From G963668345 sp965226215 (GTDB taxonomy: Bacteria; Acidobacteriota; Terriglobia; Bryobacterales; UBA6623): a DNA stretch of 64,000 bases. Below, piece after piece: positions 28,201 to 37,472 of this stretch (the first letter of the stretch is position 1; every line of letters starts with the position of its first letter). The stretch lies in contig CBDDCH010000002.1 of NCBI GenBank assembly GCA_965226215.1, forward strand, positions 1,612,001 to 1,676,000, in the 5' to 3' direction. A program made the translations under genes and the position numbers. The notes beneath the pieces were generated by a model. That model saw only the letters and a program-made list of their open reading frames with translations, was not told the DNA's origin and did no database searches.

Positions 28201-28542
28201 TTCCGCCGTGCCTCGTATCTCTAACACGAGGTTTAAGTCCGCGGTTTGCGCCGTAAGCAGGCTGATCTCTACCGACCTCGGCTGAAATCCCAGGGCCTCG
28301 GCGACCACCTCGTAGCGGCCAGGCGCCAAACTGCTGAAGCGATATACCCCGGCGGGACTGGTCTTTGCGCTCCGCTCTGTTCGGTTGTCCAGATTGGTGA
28401 GCTGCACTTCCGCATCTGGAATTACGGCCTGACTCGGGTCCTGGACAACCCCCTGAATGTTACTGCTGAACTGGGCCAAGCCTAGATTCGCGGTTCCAAA
28501 AAGGATCACTACAAAAGCGAGAATGAACTTTTGTTGTCTCAT
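25237..28542 (-). CDS. TonB-dependent receptor with carboxypeptidase-regulatory-like N-terminus (Oar-type)
   Basis: A 1101-residue outer-membrane receptor. Signal peptide at residues 1-24 (MRQQKFILAFVVILFGTANL). Residues about 25-105 form the carboxypeptidase regulatory-like (Ig-like) domain, beginning SNIQGVVQDPSQAVIPDAEV. Next are a plug domain (around EVSIQTSSFSVEQGRSSS) and a long beta-barrel ending in the aromatic residue of GARIVF. This Oar-like type is greatly expanded in Acidobacteria and usually imports glycans or other large substrates. The start at 28542 is set by AAGGAG seven bases upstream; an in-frame start at 28572 lacks one. A terminator follows the stop. Confidence 0.93.
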   Translation of the reverse strand: MRQQKFILAFVVILFGTANLGLAQFSSNIQGVVQDPSQAVIPDAEVQLTNLDNRTERSAKTSPAGVYRFSSLAPGRYEVVAEALGFQPRSVEISLLTAQTADLNLVLEIRGTAERVVVTGQAPLLATADSRVSTTITERELHDLPLQGRNFLGLMAITPGVTGTGLLGGNDINTIADNFEIEKFIDANSNGRNGSGNFFMMDGLSVTSNIWPGGINISPNPESIEEVSIQTSSFSVEQGRSSSIAVAITTKSGTNKFHGSGTYYFTNQDLLARSVFTSSDPLPSKRNDFTGAVGGPIVKNHTFFFANANALRANRSSGDSVQTFETSEFLSFAQQTFPGSIGTQLLSDHVPERIVRTGVVTRAQDVFADCGTPATFNIPCDLPLVAEGTFTPSPFRNALQWSVRGDQYFNDARDRIYFNYLKNDLDKESTTVRRGFESVSDSDSWMTQANWTHTFSPTVLNQFNFGYFSIKGNGVQDTGPPFRIPSIGIDGQGLGINAGWGPSNFIQNHTTFRNVVNVLKGSHSLKIGGQYYYGESDLLGFAAVQARPSYGFNNLLDLIQDKPFTQNGPAYNVVTGQETASGWLYVMSTFGLFVQDEWKVAPNLTLTLGLRWDDHGNAYNGNDDPSKGVVGLTNIVLGSGSDLASQIAGATLRPVDNVLERPIRSISPRIGFAWDPSRTGDWVVRGGFGVFHDWVTLTQQAEHVLTFNPDPQGGTIFPTFFATSDPKPVFSLGQSDSFPFGFPAPPIPGDPSIPVFGASGTDRNLDSQRTYKWSLGVERALPNSLVAGIMYNGSISRDYVIATNYNRFPGDLLDGSLDRLNPLYTNIRWDNNGGESDYNAMTVTLRHSRGRSTFQTSYTLSHVTDLGWGGDEWEAYGTRGREVSLPDWRLLSSGRYEADSLYDHRHRFALSGVYDIPSFKGSSGAAKGILGGWELTTLWVFQTGAPFAVRNQAGFQPLLDANGNVIGFQPGSGDYNADGHNWDLPNAPAGDFSGSRSRQEYINGLFTAADFPAPSPGSEGSLLRNPYRNPGLINIDLGLIKNNPLPFFGETGNLQLRFDFFNILNRVNLRGVTGDMSSGVFGRSTSTFNPRFIQFGARIVF

Positions 28543-29174
28543 GAAGAAACTCCTTGTGTTTGGCTGGGGCACTCCGAGGCACCAGGTTTGGTGTCACGAA
28601 CTGTTTGAGGCGGCTAGCCAACGCTGGTCGCCAGTGCTGGGCCGATGAGACATCTTGGGGACGGGACTGCCCCGACGGAAGATGCTTGGTACGAACGCCT
28701 TCGGCCGCAAGAAGCGTCACCCTTAGCACCCCCCGAAGGGGGTTGGCCATGCGCTTGTAGTCCGTTCGATGAAGACGCTCGACAAACCTCTCAAAACCCC
28801 TTGAACCCTCTATCGCACTCCACCCCTTGGGCGATTCGCTGTCACCGTATCACACGGTGCCCAACTTGATGCACATTGTGTCAGATGCTATATTTCTATC
28901 ATGTTTTAGGATAGTATGTCAACGAAAGGTGGCCTGAGTACTGGTGTCGCACTTCAACTATGTGTTCGAGGACACAGGCCTGGCTTGGGGCGGCACAGCA
29001 TTGATTGCTGGACAACGGCTGCGGCAGCAAGGGCGGACGCGGTACTCAAAGTAACTGTTGCATAATGAAGTTGCGAGTCGAGGTCTTGAGCTCGGCAGAC
29101 CGGAGATTTCTTGAGGCAGCCCGCGGGGGGAGGCGCAACTTTCCGTGGGCAAAGCCCAGAAAGGCCTAGCTGCA
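28543..29174. other. Divergent spacer with presumed promoters
   Basis: About 630 bases between the receptor (minus) and the prepeptidase-C gene (plus). An AT-rich stretch at about 28880-28920 contrasts with the GC-rich surroundings and is the likeliest place for promoters. A small C/G hairpin lies at about 28728-28744. I see no gene. Confidence 0.45.
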
Positions 29175-31280
29175 ATGAAGTCGCATGAGTACTTCCACGA
29201 AGGGAGAAGCTGGGGTGCACTTGTCATTCTGCTGTTGCCGCTCGCAACGGCCGCTGCCGGCGAGACTCCGCTGCCGGAGATAGCTCCCGTGGTGAGTTCG
29301 GTCATGCCCGCCGGCGCACAGCGGGGCGCGAGTGTTGAGGTAGAGATACGCGGCAGAAACCTCAGCGAGGCCACGGAACTCCGCTTCGCCCGCCAAGACA
29401 TCCAGGGGGAGATTCTTTCCAGCGGGTTCTACGAGATCCGGGCCCGTGTCAAGGTAGGGGAGAGCGTACCACTAGGGATTCACGACTACCGGTTGCGAAC
29501 TCCTCAAGGAAGCCACGTCGGCGTCTTTCACGTCGGGTCCCTGCCCCAGCAGGCTGAGGCCGAGCCCAACGACGATCTCGAGCGGGCGCAAAAAATATCC
29601 ACTCCTTCGCTGATCGACGGGTTCCTGGAAGCCGAAGAGTACGACTTTTTCCGCTTCCACGCCCAAGCTGGCCAAACGGTCATTCTCGATCTGGTGGCTA
29701 CGCGGACTGCCTCGCCGCTTGATGCAACGCTTGCGATCCTTGATCAGGGCGGTAATGAATTGGACTACAGCGACGACTACTACATGTTCAAAGATCCGCA
29801 CCTGACCTTTACGGCGAAACAAGCGGGCGAATACTACGTGAGCGTCATGGGCCGCCGGGCATTCACCTTTCGGGGCCCAACGTCAGGGAGCTACCGGCTT
29901 GTGATCGGGGAAGTGCCGCTGATGCGCAAAGTGTTGCCGGTGGGGGCACGCCGCGGACGGACAGCGGAATTCGAGCTGAACGGCGTCAATCTGGCTAACG
30001 TCAGCAAGATTGTGCTTGGAGATTCACTGGCGGCGGGCGAGGTGCTCGAAGCGCGCCACGATCGGCTCCGCTTCCGGATGTCCGTACCCGCCGAGCTGAC
30101 GCCCGGACGCTACTTTCTCCATGCGCATGCCGGCTCGATCGAGTCGCCTCTACCCTTGCCGATCATGATTGCTGATGTGCCGGAACAGCTTTCTTCCTCG
30201 GCGCGGCGCCGAAGTCACCCCCAGCACGTTGACCTGCCAGTGGCCATAAACGGGATTCTGGAGCGCCGCAAGGCAGCGGACTTCTTTAGCTTCGACGTAG
30301 CTGCCGGCGAGCGAGTCGCCTTTCGAGTGGACTCGATGCAACTGTGGTTCCTGTTGGACCCCGCCTTGTTTATTTACGATCTTGAAGGGCGCCAGCTTGC
30401 CTACCAAGACGAGCCGGCGCCGAACAACAGCAAGGAAATGCCCAACTTGGACCCCTATTTGGTCCATGAATTCGAAAAGGCGGGGCGATACGTCGTCATG
30501 ATCCGCGACTCGGCCGTGCGGGGCCATCCGGACTATGTTTATCGACTGCTGATCGAGCCCGTCGAACCCGACTTTACATTGCACGCGCTTACCCCCAGCC
30601 CCACGTTCTTCCGGGGTAAGACGAACGACCTGGTGGTCCGCGTGAAGCGCTTAGGCGGGTGGGACACACCCGTCGAGGTATGGGTCGAAAACCCGCCGCC
30701 CGGTATGGAGGCGGAGAAAGGGATCGCCGAACCGGAGAACACCCCTTACAAAGGGACGTGTGCAGAGGATATGTGGACTGATGGAACGAACGTAGGGCTG
30801 CGTCTCAAAGTGGCGCCCGATGCTCCCGGAGGGTTCCATCCCATCCGCGTTCGCGCACGGGGGGAGGCGGACGGCAAGGTAGTCGAGCGTTCCGCCGAGA
30901 TTCTTTTCCGCTGGGGTGCCGTGGGCACAATCAGTGGTCCGACCACTGAACAGCGGTTGCTCGCGGCAGTGACGGATTTGCCGCCGGTCATCCTTGAGAC
31001 GCCGGAGAGTTTCTCCGTCACAGCGGGAAAGGGTGGCCGACTCAAGGTCATCGCGACACGTTTCGCAGAGCCGGAAGCCCCACTCGTCTTGGAGCCGGAA
31101 TCGCTGCCCAGCGGCGTGACGCTCAGCAACAATGTGATACCCTCCGGCACTCCGCGGGCCGACTTGATCCTGAACGTCTCGGAAACAGCCGAGCCCGGCA
31201 CGTACCCCCTAATCCTATGGGCAGGAAACGTCAGCTCACCTCCGATTGAGCTTACGATTGAACCCCACGAGAAGAACTGA
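29175..31280 (+). CDS. Secreted prepeptidase C-terminal (PPC) domain protein
   Basis: An approximately 701-residue exported protein. The signal peptide spans residues about 12-29 (SWGALVILLLPLATAAAG). An IPT/TIG-like beta domain follows (VVSSVMPAGAQRGASVEVEI). Then come a PPC domain (AEPNDDLERAQKI to SGSYRLVIGE) and further similar beta domains, one with YVVMIRDSAVRGHPDYVYRL. No catalytic motif is visible. Proteins like this are encoded next to DUF1549/1553 and DUF1501 genes in Acidobacteria, Planctomycetes and Verrucomicrobia, as here. The start is either ATG 29175 or GTG 29145. The stop shares one base with the next start (TGATG), so the genes are coupled. Confidence 0.82.
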   Translation: MKSHEYFHEGRSWGALVILLLPLATAAAGETPLPEIAPVVSSVMPAGAQRGASVEVEIRGRNLSEATELRFARQDIQGEILSSGFYEIRARVKVGESVPLGIHDYRLRTPQGSHVGVFHVGSLPQQAEAEPNDDLERAQKISTPSLIDGFLEAEEYDFFRFHAQAGQTVILDLVATRTASPLDATLAILDQGGNELDYSDDYYMFKDPHLTFTAKQAGEYYVSVMGRRAFTFRGPTSGSYRLVIGEVPLMRKVLPVGARRGRTAEFELNGVNLANVSKIVLGDSLAAGEVLEARHDRLRFRMSVPAELTPGRYFLHAHAGSIESPLPLPIMIADVPEQLSSSARRRSHPQHVDLPVAINGILERRKAADFFSFDVAAGERVAFRVDSMQLWFLLDPALFIYDLEGRQLAYQDEPAPNNSKEMPNLDPYLVHEFEKAGRYVVMIRDSAVRGHPDYVYRLLIEPVEPDFTLHALTPSPTFFRGKTNDLVVRVKRLGGWDTPVEVWVENPPPGMEAEKGIAEPENTPYKGTCAEDMWTDGTNVGLRLKVAPDAPGGFHPIRVRARGEADGKVVERSAEILFRWGAVGTISGPTTEQRLLAAVTDLPPVILETPESFSVTAGKGGRLKVIATRFAEPEAPLVLEPESLPSGVTLSNNVIPSGTPRADLILNVSETAEPGTYPLILWAGNVSSPPIELTIEPHEKN

Positions 31281-33436
31281 TGCGAATCGTGGTTTTGGGT
31301 CTTTGCTTATCGACCGCGGCCCTAGCCGTCGACACGCCAAGCGTCAGTTTCGTTAGAGACATCGTTCCCATCTTGACCAAGTCTGGGTGCGCCGGCTCGA
31401 ATTGCCACGGCTCGATTCGCGGAAAGAACGGCTTCAAACTCTCGCTTTTCGGTTACGACCCCGATCTGGACTACGCAGCGATCACCCGTGCTGACGACGG
31501 ACGCCGCATCGATCGGGATGAGCCTGAAAAAAGCCTGGTCCTGCAGAAACCAACTTTTCAGATAGCCCATGGCGGTGGCGTGCGTTTCGAGGTGGGGTCG
31601 CTCGAATACGCGGCCATATTGGAGTGGATCCAAGGCGGGGCCACCTTTGACACTCCCAACTCTCCCCGCCTTGAGTCGTTGACCGTCAAGCCGACAAAAA
31701 TCACGCTGGTCGGGATCGGCTCGAAGGCACAGTTGTCCCCGATGGCGAGTTATACCGATGGGTCACAGGAGGACGTGACCCGCAAGGTGCAGTACAGCGC
31801 CAACGACGAGTCGGTGGTTGAAGTCAGTCGTCAGGGCGAGATCACGAGCTTACGGGCCGGCGAGACGGCCATCATGGTGCGCACGCTGGGTAAGGCCGTC
31901 GTTGCGCGAATTGAGGTAGTCGCCGAACCGCCAATGAAGGACTACCCGGAAATACCGCGGAGTACGTTCATTGATGAGTTTGTGTTCTCCAAACTTCGCC
32001 GCTTGAACATGATTCCCTCGCGTCTTACGAATGATCACGAGTTCCTGCGGCGAGTTTACCTCGACACGGTCGGCGTACTCCCAACGCTCCAGGAAACAGA
32101 AGAGTTTCTCGCTTCGAACGACCCGCAAAAACGCTCCAAGCTGATCGACCACCTCGTAGAGCGGCCCGAGTTTGCGGAGTTGTGGGCGACCAAGTTCTGT
32201 GACCTCTTCCGAGTTGGATTCATCGATCAGGGCCTCAAGGGTGGGCGGCTGTTTTATAACTGGATCCGAAAAGCCATCCGCGAAGACAAACCCTACGATG
32301 AGTTCGCCACGGAGCTCATCACGGCTACCGGAAACCTGTGGTTTAACCCGACGGCGAATTTCTACTACATCACCGAGGACTCGGAGCCTGAGAATCTTGC
32401 CACCAACATCAGTCAGGTCTTTCTGGGTGTCAGGCTTGAATGCGCGCGCTGCCACAATCACCCCTGGGAGAGGTGGAAGCAGGATGATTTTTGGGGCTTT
32501 GCAGCGTTCTTCGCGCGCATGGCCGAGAAGGATACCTACGGGGGAGACGAAACCGAGGTTTTTCTGAAGGATCGTGGGGAGATTGTCCATCCGAAGACAA
32601 AGGAGCCGGTGAGGCCCAAGTATCTGGACGGGCCGACGGAAACCGAGGGGCCGGATGAAGACATCCGCGAGAAGCTGGCTGCCTGGATCACTTCCCCCGA
32701 AAACCCGTGGTTTGCGCGCAACATCGTCAACCGCTTATGGAAGCACTACCTTGGCCGTGGGATTGTGGAACCGGTGGACGACTTTCGGATCACGAACCCG
32801 CCCACCAACGAGGCTTTGCTCGACGCTCTGGCTAAGGACTTCGTTGATCACGGCTACAGCTTTCACCACGCCGTTCGGCTCATTCTCAATTCGCGGGTCT
32901 ACCAGCTTTCGACTGAACCCAACGACACCAACCGCACCGACAACCTCAACTACTCTCGTTACTACGTCAAGCGTCTCATGGCCGAGCAATTGGTAGATGC
33001 CGTGTCACAGGTGACCGGCGTTGCTGAGAAGTACCGTGACCACGTCCCCGGCACGCGGGCGATGACCATTGCGGCAGGGGCACCCTCCTACTTCTTGGAA
33101 ACGTTTGGGCGGCTGAAGGAGAGGGACAAGATCGCTGAACGGGAAAACCAGACGAATATGGCGCAAACCATGCACCTGATCAGCGGAGACACTATTCACG
33201 ACAAGGTCACCGCTGAGGGCGGTACGCTCGACCGGTGGCTGGCGGACGCGTCCATGAGTGATGCTGAGATTGTAAGGAGGCTTTTCCTAGTATCCTTGGT
33301 AAGGTCGCCGACCGAGCGTGAACTTTCTCTGGCACTCCCGCCGGCTCGTAGCGAAAGTTCCACCGCTCGCCGTCAGGCCTTCGAGGACACCCTTTGGGCG
33401 ATCCTTAATTCCAAAGAGTTCCTGTTCAATCATTAA
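31280..33436 (+). CDS. DUF1549/DUF1553 domain protein with cytochrome-type N-terminus
   Basis: A 718-residue secreted protein with a short signal peptide (MRIVVLGLCLSTAALA). Near residues 35-45 is a haem-binding-like CX4CH motif (GCAGSNCHG), then a bacterial Ig-like (Big_2) domain at about 130-215. A DUF1549 domain contains FIDEFVFSKLRRLNMIPSRL and the CARCHNHPWERW cysteine/histidine block. The C-terminal DUF1553 domain includes FARNIVNRLWKHYLGRGIVE and SRVYQLS. These proteins are presumed to be periplasmic redox proteins acting with a DUF1501 partner, encoded 12 bases downstream. Substrate unknown; sulphated or acidic polysaccharide breakdown is often suggested from context. Confidence 0.9.
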   Translation: MRIVVLGLCLSTAALAVDTPSVSFVRDIVPILTKSGCAGSNCHGSIRGKNGFKLSLFGYDPDLDYAAITRADDGRRIDRDEPEKSLVLQKPTFQIAHGGGVRFEVGSLEYAAILEWIQGGATFDTPNSPRLESLTVKPTKITLVGIGSKAQLSPMASYTDGSQEDVTRKVQYSANDESVVEVSRQGEITSLRAGETAIMVRTLGKAVVARIEVVAEPPMKDYPEIPRSTFIDEFVFSKLRRLNMIPSRLTNDHEFLRRVYLDTVGVLPTLQETEEFLASNDPQKRSKLIDHLVERPEFAELWATKFCDLFRVGFIDQGLKGGRLFYNWIRKAIREDKPYDEFATELITATGNLWFNPTANFYYITEDSEPENLATNISQVFLGVRLECARCHNHPWERWKQDDFWGFAAFFARMAEKDTYGGDETEVFLKDRGEIVHPKTKEPVRPKYLDGPTETEGPDEDIREKLAAWITSPENPWFARNIVNRLWKHYLGRGIVEPVDDFRITNPPTNEALLDALAKDFVDHGYSFHHAVRLILNSRVYQLSTEPNDTNRTDNLNYSRYYVKRLMAEQLVDAVSQVTGVAEKYRDHVPGTRAMTIAAGAPSYFLETFGRLKERDKIAERENQTNMAQTMHLISGDTIHDKVTAEGGTLDRWLADASMSDAEIVRRLFLVSLVRSPTERELSLALPPARSESSTARRQAFEDTLWAILNSKEFLFNH

Positions 33437-33448
33437 ATGAGGTGAGGC

Positions 33449-34744
33449 ATGGAGCATTTCGACCGACGGGCGTTCATAAAGTTGGGTTCTCTCAGTCTGT
33501 TTGGATTCATGACCTACGGCGACATCTTGCGCCTGCGCGCACAGTCGCCGGCCAAGGATACCCCCAATAAGGATATCTCCGTCATTCACTTGTGGCTCAG
33601 CGGGGGGATCAGTCATCTCGATAGCTTCGACCCCAAGTCGGATATCGACTCCCGCTACCGCAGCCAGTTCAAGAAAATTCCCACCAATGTCTCCGGCATC
33701 GAGCTTTGCGAGCACCTCCCGCGTACCGCTCGCCAAGCGGACAAGTACGTGATCATCCGTTCCATGACTCACAAACAGGCCGCGCATGAGGCAGCGTCCG
33801 GTCTCGTCCTAAGTGGTCACGATCCGTTACCGACCATTCACTATCCGGCGATGCAGACGGTAGTCGCCAAGGAGCTTGGCCCCCGCAACGAGCTGCCCCC
33901 GGTCATCACGATTCCCGCTCCCACCGGGAACTGGGAGAAGGCCGGTTTTTTGGGGCCTCGCTACAACCCATTCAGTGCCGGTAACCCCAACCAAGAGAAT
34001 TACCAAGTACGGGATATGAATCTGCCGATGGGTGTGGATTGGAGCCGGGTCGACCGCCGCCGATCGCTACTTTCCGTGCTAGATGAAACGTTCCGGCGCA
34101 TGGACACGACAGGCATCTCGGAAACCATGGACTCCTACTATCAGACTTCTTTCGACCTGATGCGATCGGAAAGGGCCAAGAAAGCGTTTGACATTGCCCA
34201 AGAGCCAGAGAAGCTTCGAGAAAAATATGGCCGCACGTCGTTGGGCCAGGGGGCGCTGCTGGCGCGGCGTCTGGTGGAGTCAGGGGTGCGCTTCGTCACC
34301 ATCTCCCGTGGATTCAACAAGTGGGATCACCATGGCGGTGTTTTTCGAGCCCTGGCCAATGAATTCCTCCCCGAACTTGATCGCGCTTACGCGACTCTGC
34401 TCGAAGACCTGCACCAGCGCGGCATGCTTGACTCCACGATCGTCATCGTCACGGGTGAGTTCGGACGCACGCCGGAGATCAACACCGACGCCGGCCGGGA
34501 CCACTGGCCAAACGTCTTCTCACTCTCCATGGCAGGCGGCGGCATTACCGGCGGGCGCGTGCTGGGATCGTCGGACAACGATGGTATGTTTGTCAAAGAC
34601 GATCCGGTCGAGGTCCCCAATCTCATCGCCGCAATCTACAAGAAGCTTGGCATCGATTACCACAAGGAATACCTCAGTAACATCGGCCGACCGGTCAAGC
34701 TGGTGCGCGACGGCAGCAGCCCGCTGGATTTCCTGATGGTCTAA
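33449..34744 (+). CDS. DUF1501 domain-containing protein (Tat-exported)
   Basis: A 431-residue protein of the DUF1501 family, related to alkaline phosphatase/sulfatase folds. The N-terminus DRRAFIKLGSLSLFGFMTYG is a twin-arginine signal. Family motifs include SVIHLWLSGGISHLDSFDPK (about 43-62), HKQAAHEAAS, TIVIVTGEFGRTPEIN and DAGRDHW near the C-terminus, which carry the probable metal ligands. A good ribosome-binding site, GAGGTGAGG, precedes the ATG. It follows the DUF1549/1553 gene by 12 bases, the standard pairing for these families. The enzymatic activity has not been defined for the family as far as I know. Confidence 0.93.
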   Translation: MEHFDRRAFIKLGSLSLFGFMTYGDILRLRAQSPAKDTPNKDISVIHLWLSGGISHLDSFDPKSDIDSRYRSQFKKIPTNVSGIELCEHLPRTARQADKYVIIRSMTHKQAAHEAASGLVLSGHDPLPTIHYPAMQTVVAKELGPRNELPPVITIPAPTGNWEKAGFLGPRYNPFSAGNPNQENYQVRDMNLPMGVDWSRVDRRRSLLSVLDETFRRMDTTGISETMDSYYQTSFDLMRSERAKKAFDIAQEPEKLREKYGRTSLGQGALLARRLVESGVRFVTISRGFNKWDHHGGVFRALANEFLPELDRAYATLLEDLHQRGMLDSTIVIVTGEFGRTPEINTDAGRDHWPNVFSLSMAGGGITGGRVLGSSDNDGMFVKDDPVEVPNLIAAIYKKLGIDYHKEYLSNIGRPVKLVRDGSSPLDFLMV

Positions 34745-34873
34745 CGCATCGCACAGGATTGTGTTCGCCAGCCGAAACTTGATCGTATCTCTCACGCCAG
34801 CCGTTGTGAGAATGTCGTCTCTGTCATGAACTAGGTTACATTCGATCACTATTTCAAGAGAAAGAAGGAGTCC

Positions 34874-35839
34874 GTGAAACTAGGAAGTGGCAAGTTCATT
34901 TACGAAGAAGTCGAAGGGTGGGCGCAGTTGCCGCCCGATTGGGAGCTGGGAGAGGTTCCCGGGATCGCCGTTGACTCCCAGGACCGCGTCTACGCTTTCT
35001 GCCGGTCAGAGCATCCGGTTGTCGTTTTCGACCGAGACGGCCGTTTCCTGGGATCGTGGGGAGAAGGCATGTTCGTGCGCCCTCATATGGTCCTCATTGG
35101 TCCCGACGATGCCGTCTACTGCGTCGATGACGAGGGGCACCGAGTGCACAAGTGCACTACCGACGGCAAGCTCCTGATGACCATTGCACCGGAAAACGGC
35201 GTGGCGGATACGGGTTATGTCCCGCCCGACTGGAAAACCGTGCAGCGTGGGGGACCGCCGTTCAATCGGCCGACGGACGTAGCGCTCTCCCCCGAAGGCG
35301 ACATTTATGTCTCGGATGGTTACGGGAATGCCCGCGTCCACAAGTTTACTGCTGAAGGCCGGCTGCTACGTTCCTGGGGCGAACCCGGGGACCAACCGGG
35401 CCAGTTTCATCAACCTCACTGTGTCTTCGTCGACCGCCAGGGACGGGTCTACGTGGGCGATCGCCAGAACCAGCGCATTCAGATTTTCTCCGCGGAGGGC
35501 GAATTTCTAACGCAGTGGAACGACATCTGGTGGCCCGACGCCATTTGCCAGGACGCGGAGCAAAACCTATATGTCGGCGAGGTAGGCGGGATCTTCATGT
35601 TTGGTCAAGAGGCGAGGCTCGATCAGCACGGCGCGCGCATTACCGTCCGCGACCTTGAGGGGAATGTTCAGGCTGAATGGGGCGAGGAAGACCCGCAGGG
35701 AGCAGGACGTTTTTTTGCTCCTCACGGCGTAGCTCTGGACTCCCGCGGCGACCTGTACGTAGGTGAAGTCACTTTCTCCTACTCCCACCGTCAGGCGCCG
35801 CCGGACGCAAAGGTTCTGCGCAAGTACGCTCGGGTTTAA
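34874..35839 (+). CDS. NHL-repeat six-bladed beta-propeller protein
   Basis: A 321-residue propeller protein with NHL-type blades; examples are PGIAVDSQDRVYAFCR (about 30-45), PTDVALSPEGDIYVSDGYGN, PHCVFVDRQGRVYVGDRQNQ and PHGVALDSRGDLYVGEV. It resembles peptidyl-alpha-hydroxyglycine amidating-lyase-like proteins of bacteria, but the activity is not established. No signal peptide is seen, so it is probably cytoplasmic. The GTG start at 34874 has AAGGAG a few bases ahead. It lies 129 bases after the DUF1501 gene, with its own leader. Confidence 0.85.
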   Translation: MKLGSGKFIYEEVEGWAQLPPDWELGEVPGIAVDSQDRVYAFCRSEHPVVVFDRDGRFLGSWGEGMFVRPHMVLIGPDDAVYCVDDEGHRVHKCTTDGKLLMTIAPENGVADTGYVPPDWKTVQRGGPPFNRPTDVALSPEGDIYVSDGYGNARVHKFTAEGRLLRSWGEPGDQPGQFHQPHCVFVDRQGRVYVGDRQNQRIQIFSAEGEFLTQWNDIWWPDAICQDAEQNLYVGEVGGIFMFGQEARLDQHGARITVRDLEGNVQAEWGEEDPQGAGRFFAPHGVALDSRGDLYVGEVTFSYSHRQAPPDAKVLRKYARV

Positions 35840-35909
35840 CGCGCCGGTTCGAAGTTGCCACGTAAACGTCGGCCCCTCCACTCTTGGGTGGTCTTTCTGT
35901 CAGAGGTCG

Positions 35910-37259
35910 CTACTCTTGTCGCAGCATCTCGTCGACTACGTCGGTCACTACCTCCACCGCCTCCATCAGCGCCGCTTCCTCAATGATCAAGGGTGGTGCG
36001 AACTTGATGAACCCTCTGCCGGTGACGAACAGCATGATCCCCCTGCGCACGCACTCCATCGCCATCTCATCACAGAGTTCCACTAAGGGCTCACCGGTGT
36101 AAGGATTTTTCAGGTGAAGGGAGTAAAACAGCCCGCGCCCATCAAGCCGACCGACGTACCGGCCATATTTCTCGGCTTTCTTACCGAGGACATTGCCCAG
36201 CTGTTCACCCAACGAAACGGAACGCTCGACGAGCTTTTCGTCGCGAAATACATCGAGATTCGCCAGCACGGCCGCGGCGCTTAGCGGATTTCCTCCAAAA
36301 GTACTCGACATCTCCCCCGGTTCGGCGAGATCCATAACTTCGTTGCGGCCCATGACCGCCGAGGCCGGAAGGCTGGAACTCAAGCCTTTGCCACAGGCAA
36401 TAAGATCGGGCGTGATGCCGTAGTGCTCAAACGCAAACCAGCGGCCGGTGCGACCCATGCCTGCCTGTACTTCGTCTACCGCGACGAGCGCACCGTGATT
36501 TTGCGCCCAGTGCATCAAATCCCTTACGTACTCTTTGGGATACAAGGTTGTTGACCAGCCGGGGATTGATTCGAAAATGATGCCTGCCGTGGTCTCGGGG
36601 TTGACCCCGCGTTGTCGCAAGTCACGCTCAAAGCCTTGGGACTCAGGGCCACCCGGCAAGGGCAGTTGCGTCTGAAAGACGGACGAGCGATCGAGACCAT
36701 CGGCCAGTCCAGGCGAACCGCCGGCGAACTTCGCCGACAGCGTTCGGCCATGGTAGGAGCCTTCGATCGAAACGACGCCGACCTTCTGAGGAGATCTCTT
36801 CGACCCATGTTTTCGCATCAGGCTGATGCAACATTCGGTTGCTTCGGTCCCGGAGGAAAACAGGATGGCTTTGTCGAGTCCAGGTGGGGCGATCTCTACC
36901 AGGCGTTCGAGCACCTGCTCGCGAACGCGCGTTGGAAAGGCGTAGCTGAAAATAAGCTGAGATTCCAACTGGTCCCGAATTGCTTGCATGACCCGCGGAT
37001 GACAATGCCCCGAGTTGGCCATGACAATGCCACTCGTCAGATCGATCCATTGGTTGCCGAAGGGGTCTCGGATCAGAAAGCCCTCGGCTTGTTCCCACAC
37101 AACCGGCGGCATCCCGAGCATTGAGCGGGGCTCCACCTTCCGCAAGCGTTCGATAAGGGCGATCGATTCCGGGACCGGGATCGCAGTGCGAATCCGGCGG
37201 TATCGGGTCTCGACCGGCGTCGTCTCAACCGGTGTCAAGCCGCTGATTTGGATGGCCAT
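35910..37259 (-). CDS. Class III PLP-dependent aminotransferase (GABA transaminase-like)
   Basis: About 449 residues. A pyridoxal-phosphate enzyme of the ornithine/4-aminobutyrate aminotransferase class. Visible elements are the cofactor phosphate loop FSSGTEATECCISLMRKHG, the aromatic stacking region EGSYHGRT, the aspartate motif VAVDEVQAGMGRTGRWFAFE, and the Schiff-base lysine in LIACGKGLSSSLPASAVMG. It transfers amino groups from omega-amino donors such as 4-aminobutyrate or 3-aminoisobutyrate; the exact donor cannot be read. The ATG at 37259 gives MAIQISGLTPVE; a GTG at 37301 in frame would add 14 residues. It follows the sialidase gene on the same strand. Confidence 0.9.
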   Translation of the reverse strand: MAIQISGLTPVETTPVETRYRRIRTAIPVPESIALIERLRKVEPRSMLGMPPVVWEQAEGFLIRDPFGNQWIDLTSGIVMANSGHCHPRVMQAIRDQLESQLIFSYAFPTRVREQVLERLVEIAPPGLDKAILFSSGTEATECCISLMRKHGSKRSPQKVGVVSIEGSYHGRTLSAKFAGGSPGLADGLDRSSVFQTQLPLPGGPESQGFERDLRQRGVNPETTAGIIFESIPGWSTTLYPKEYVRDLMHWAQNHGALVAVDEVQAGMGRTGRWFAFEHYGITPDLIACGKGLSSSLPASAVMGRNEVMDLAEPGEMSSTFGGNPLSAAAVLANLDVFRDEKLVERSVSLGEQLGNVLGKKAEKYGRYVGRLDGRGLFYSLHLKNPYTGEPLVELCDEMAMECVRRGIMLFVTGRGFIKFAPPLIIEEAALMEAVEVVTDVVDEMLRQE

Positions 37260-37472
37260 GGACTCAGTTCGTCGGCTCTCTGGCGACCGCTGCGCCGGCA
37301 CTTACTGTTGTCCGCCGCGACACGGTTGCGTCTGACGCCGCCTCGGTATTGCTCACCGAAAACTGAAGTTCCACCGCAGATCCCGAGTGAGACGAGACGC
37401 CTTGCAGCTTTGTTTTGAACAACAACCTGCCGGAAACCCGAAGTGACCGGCGCCGAAGTCGCAGGCTGCTAG

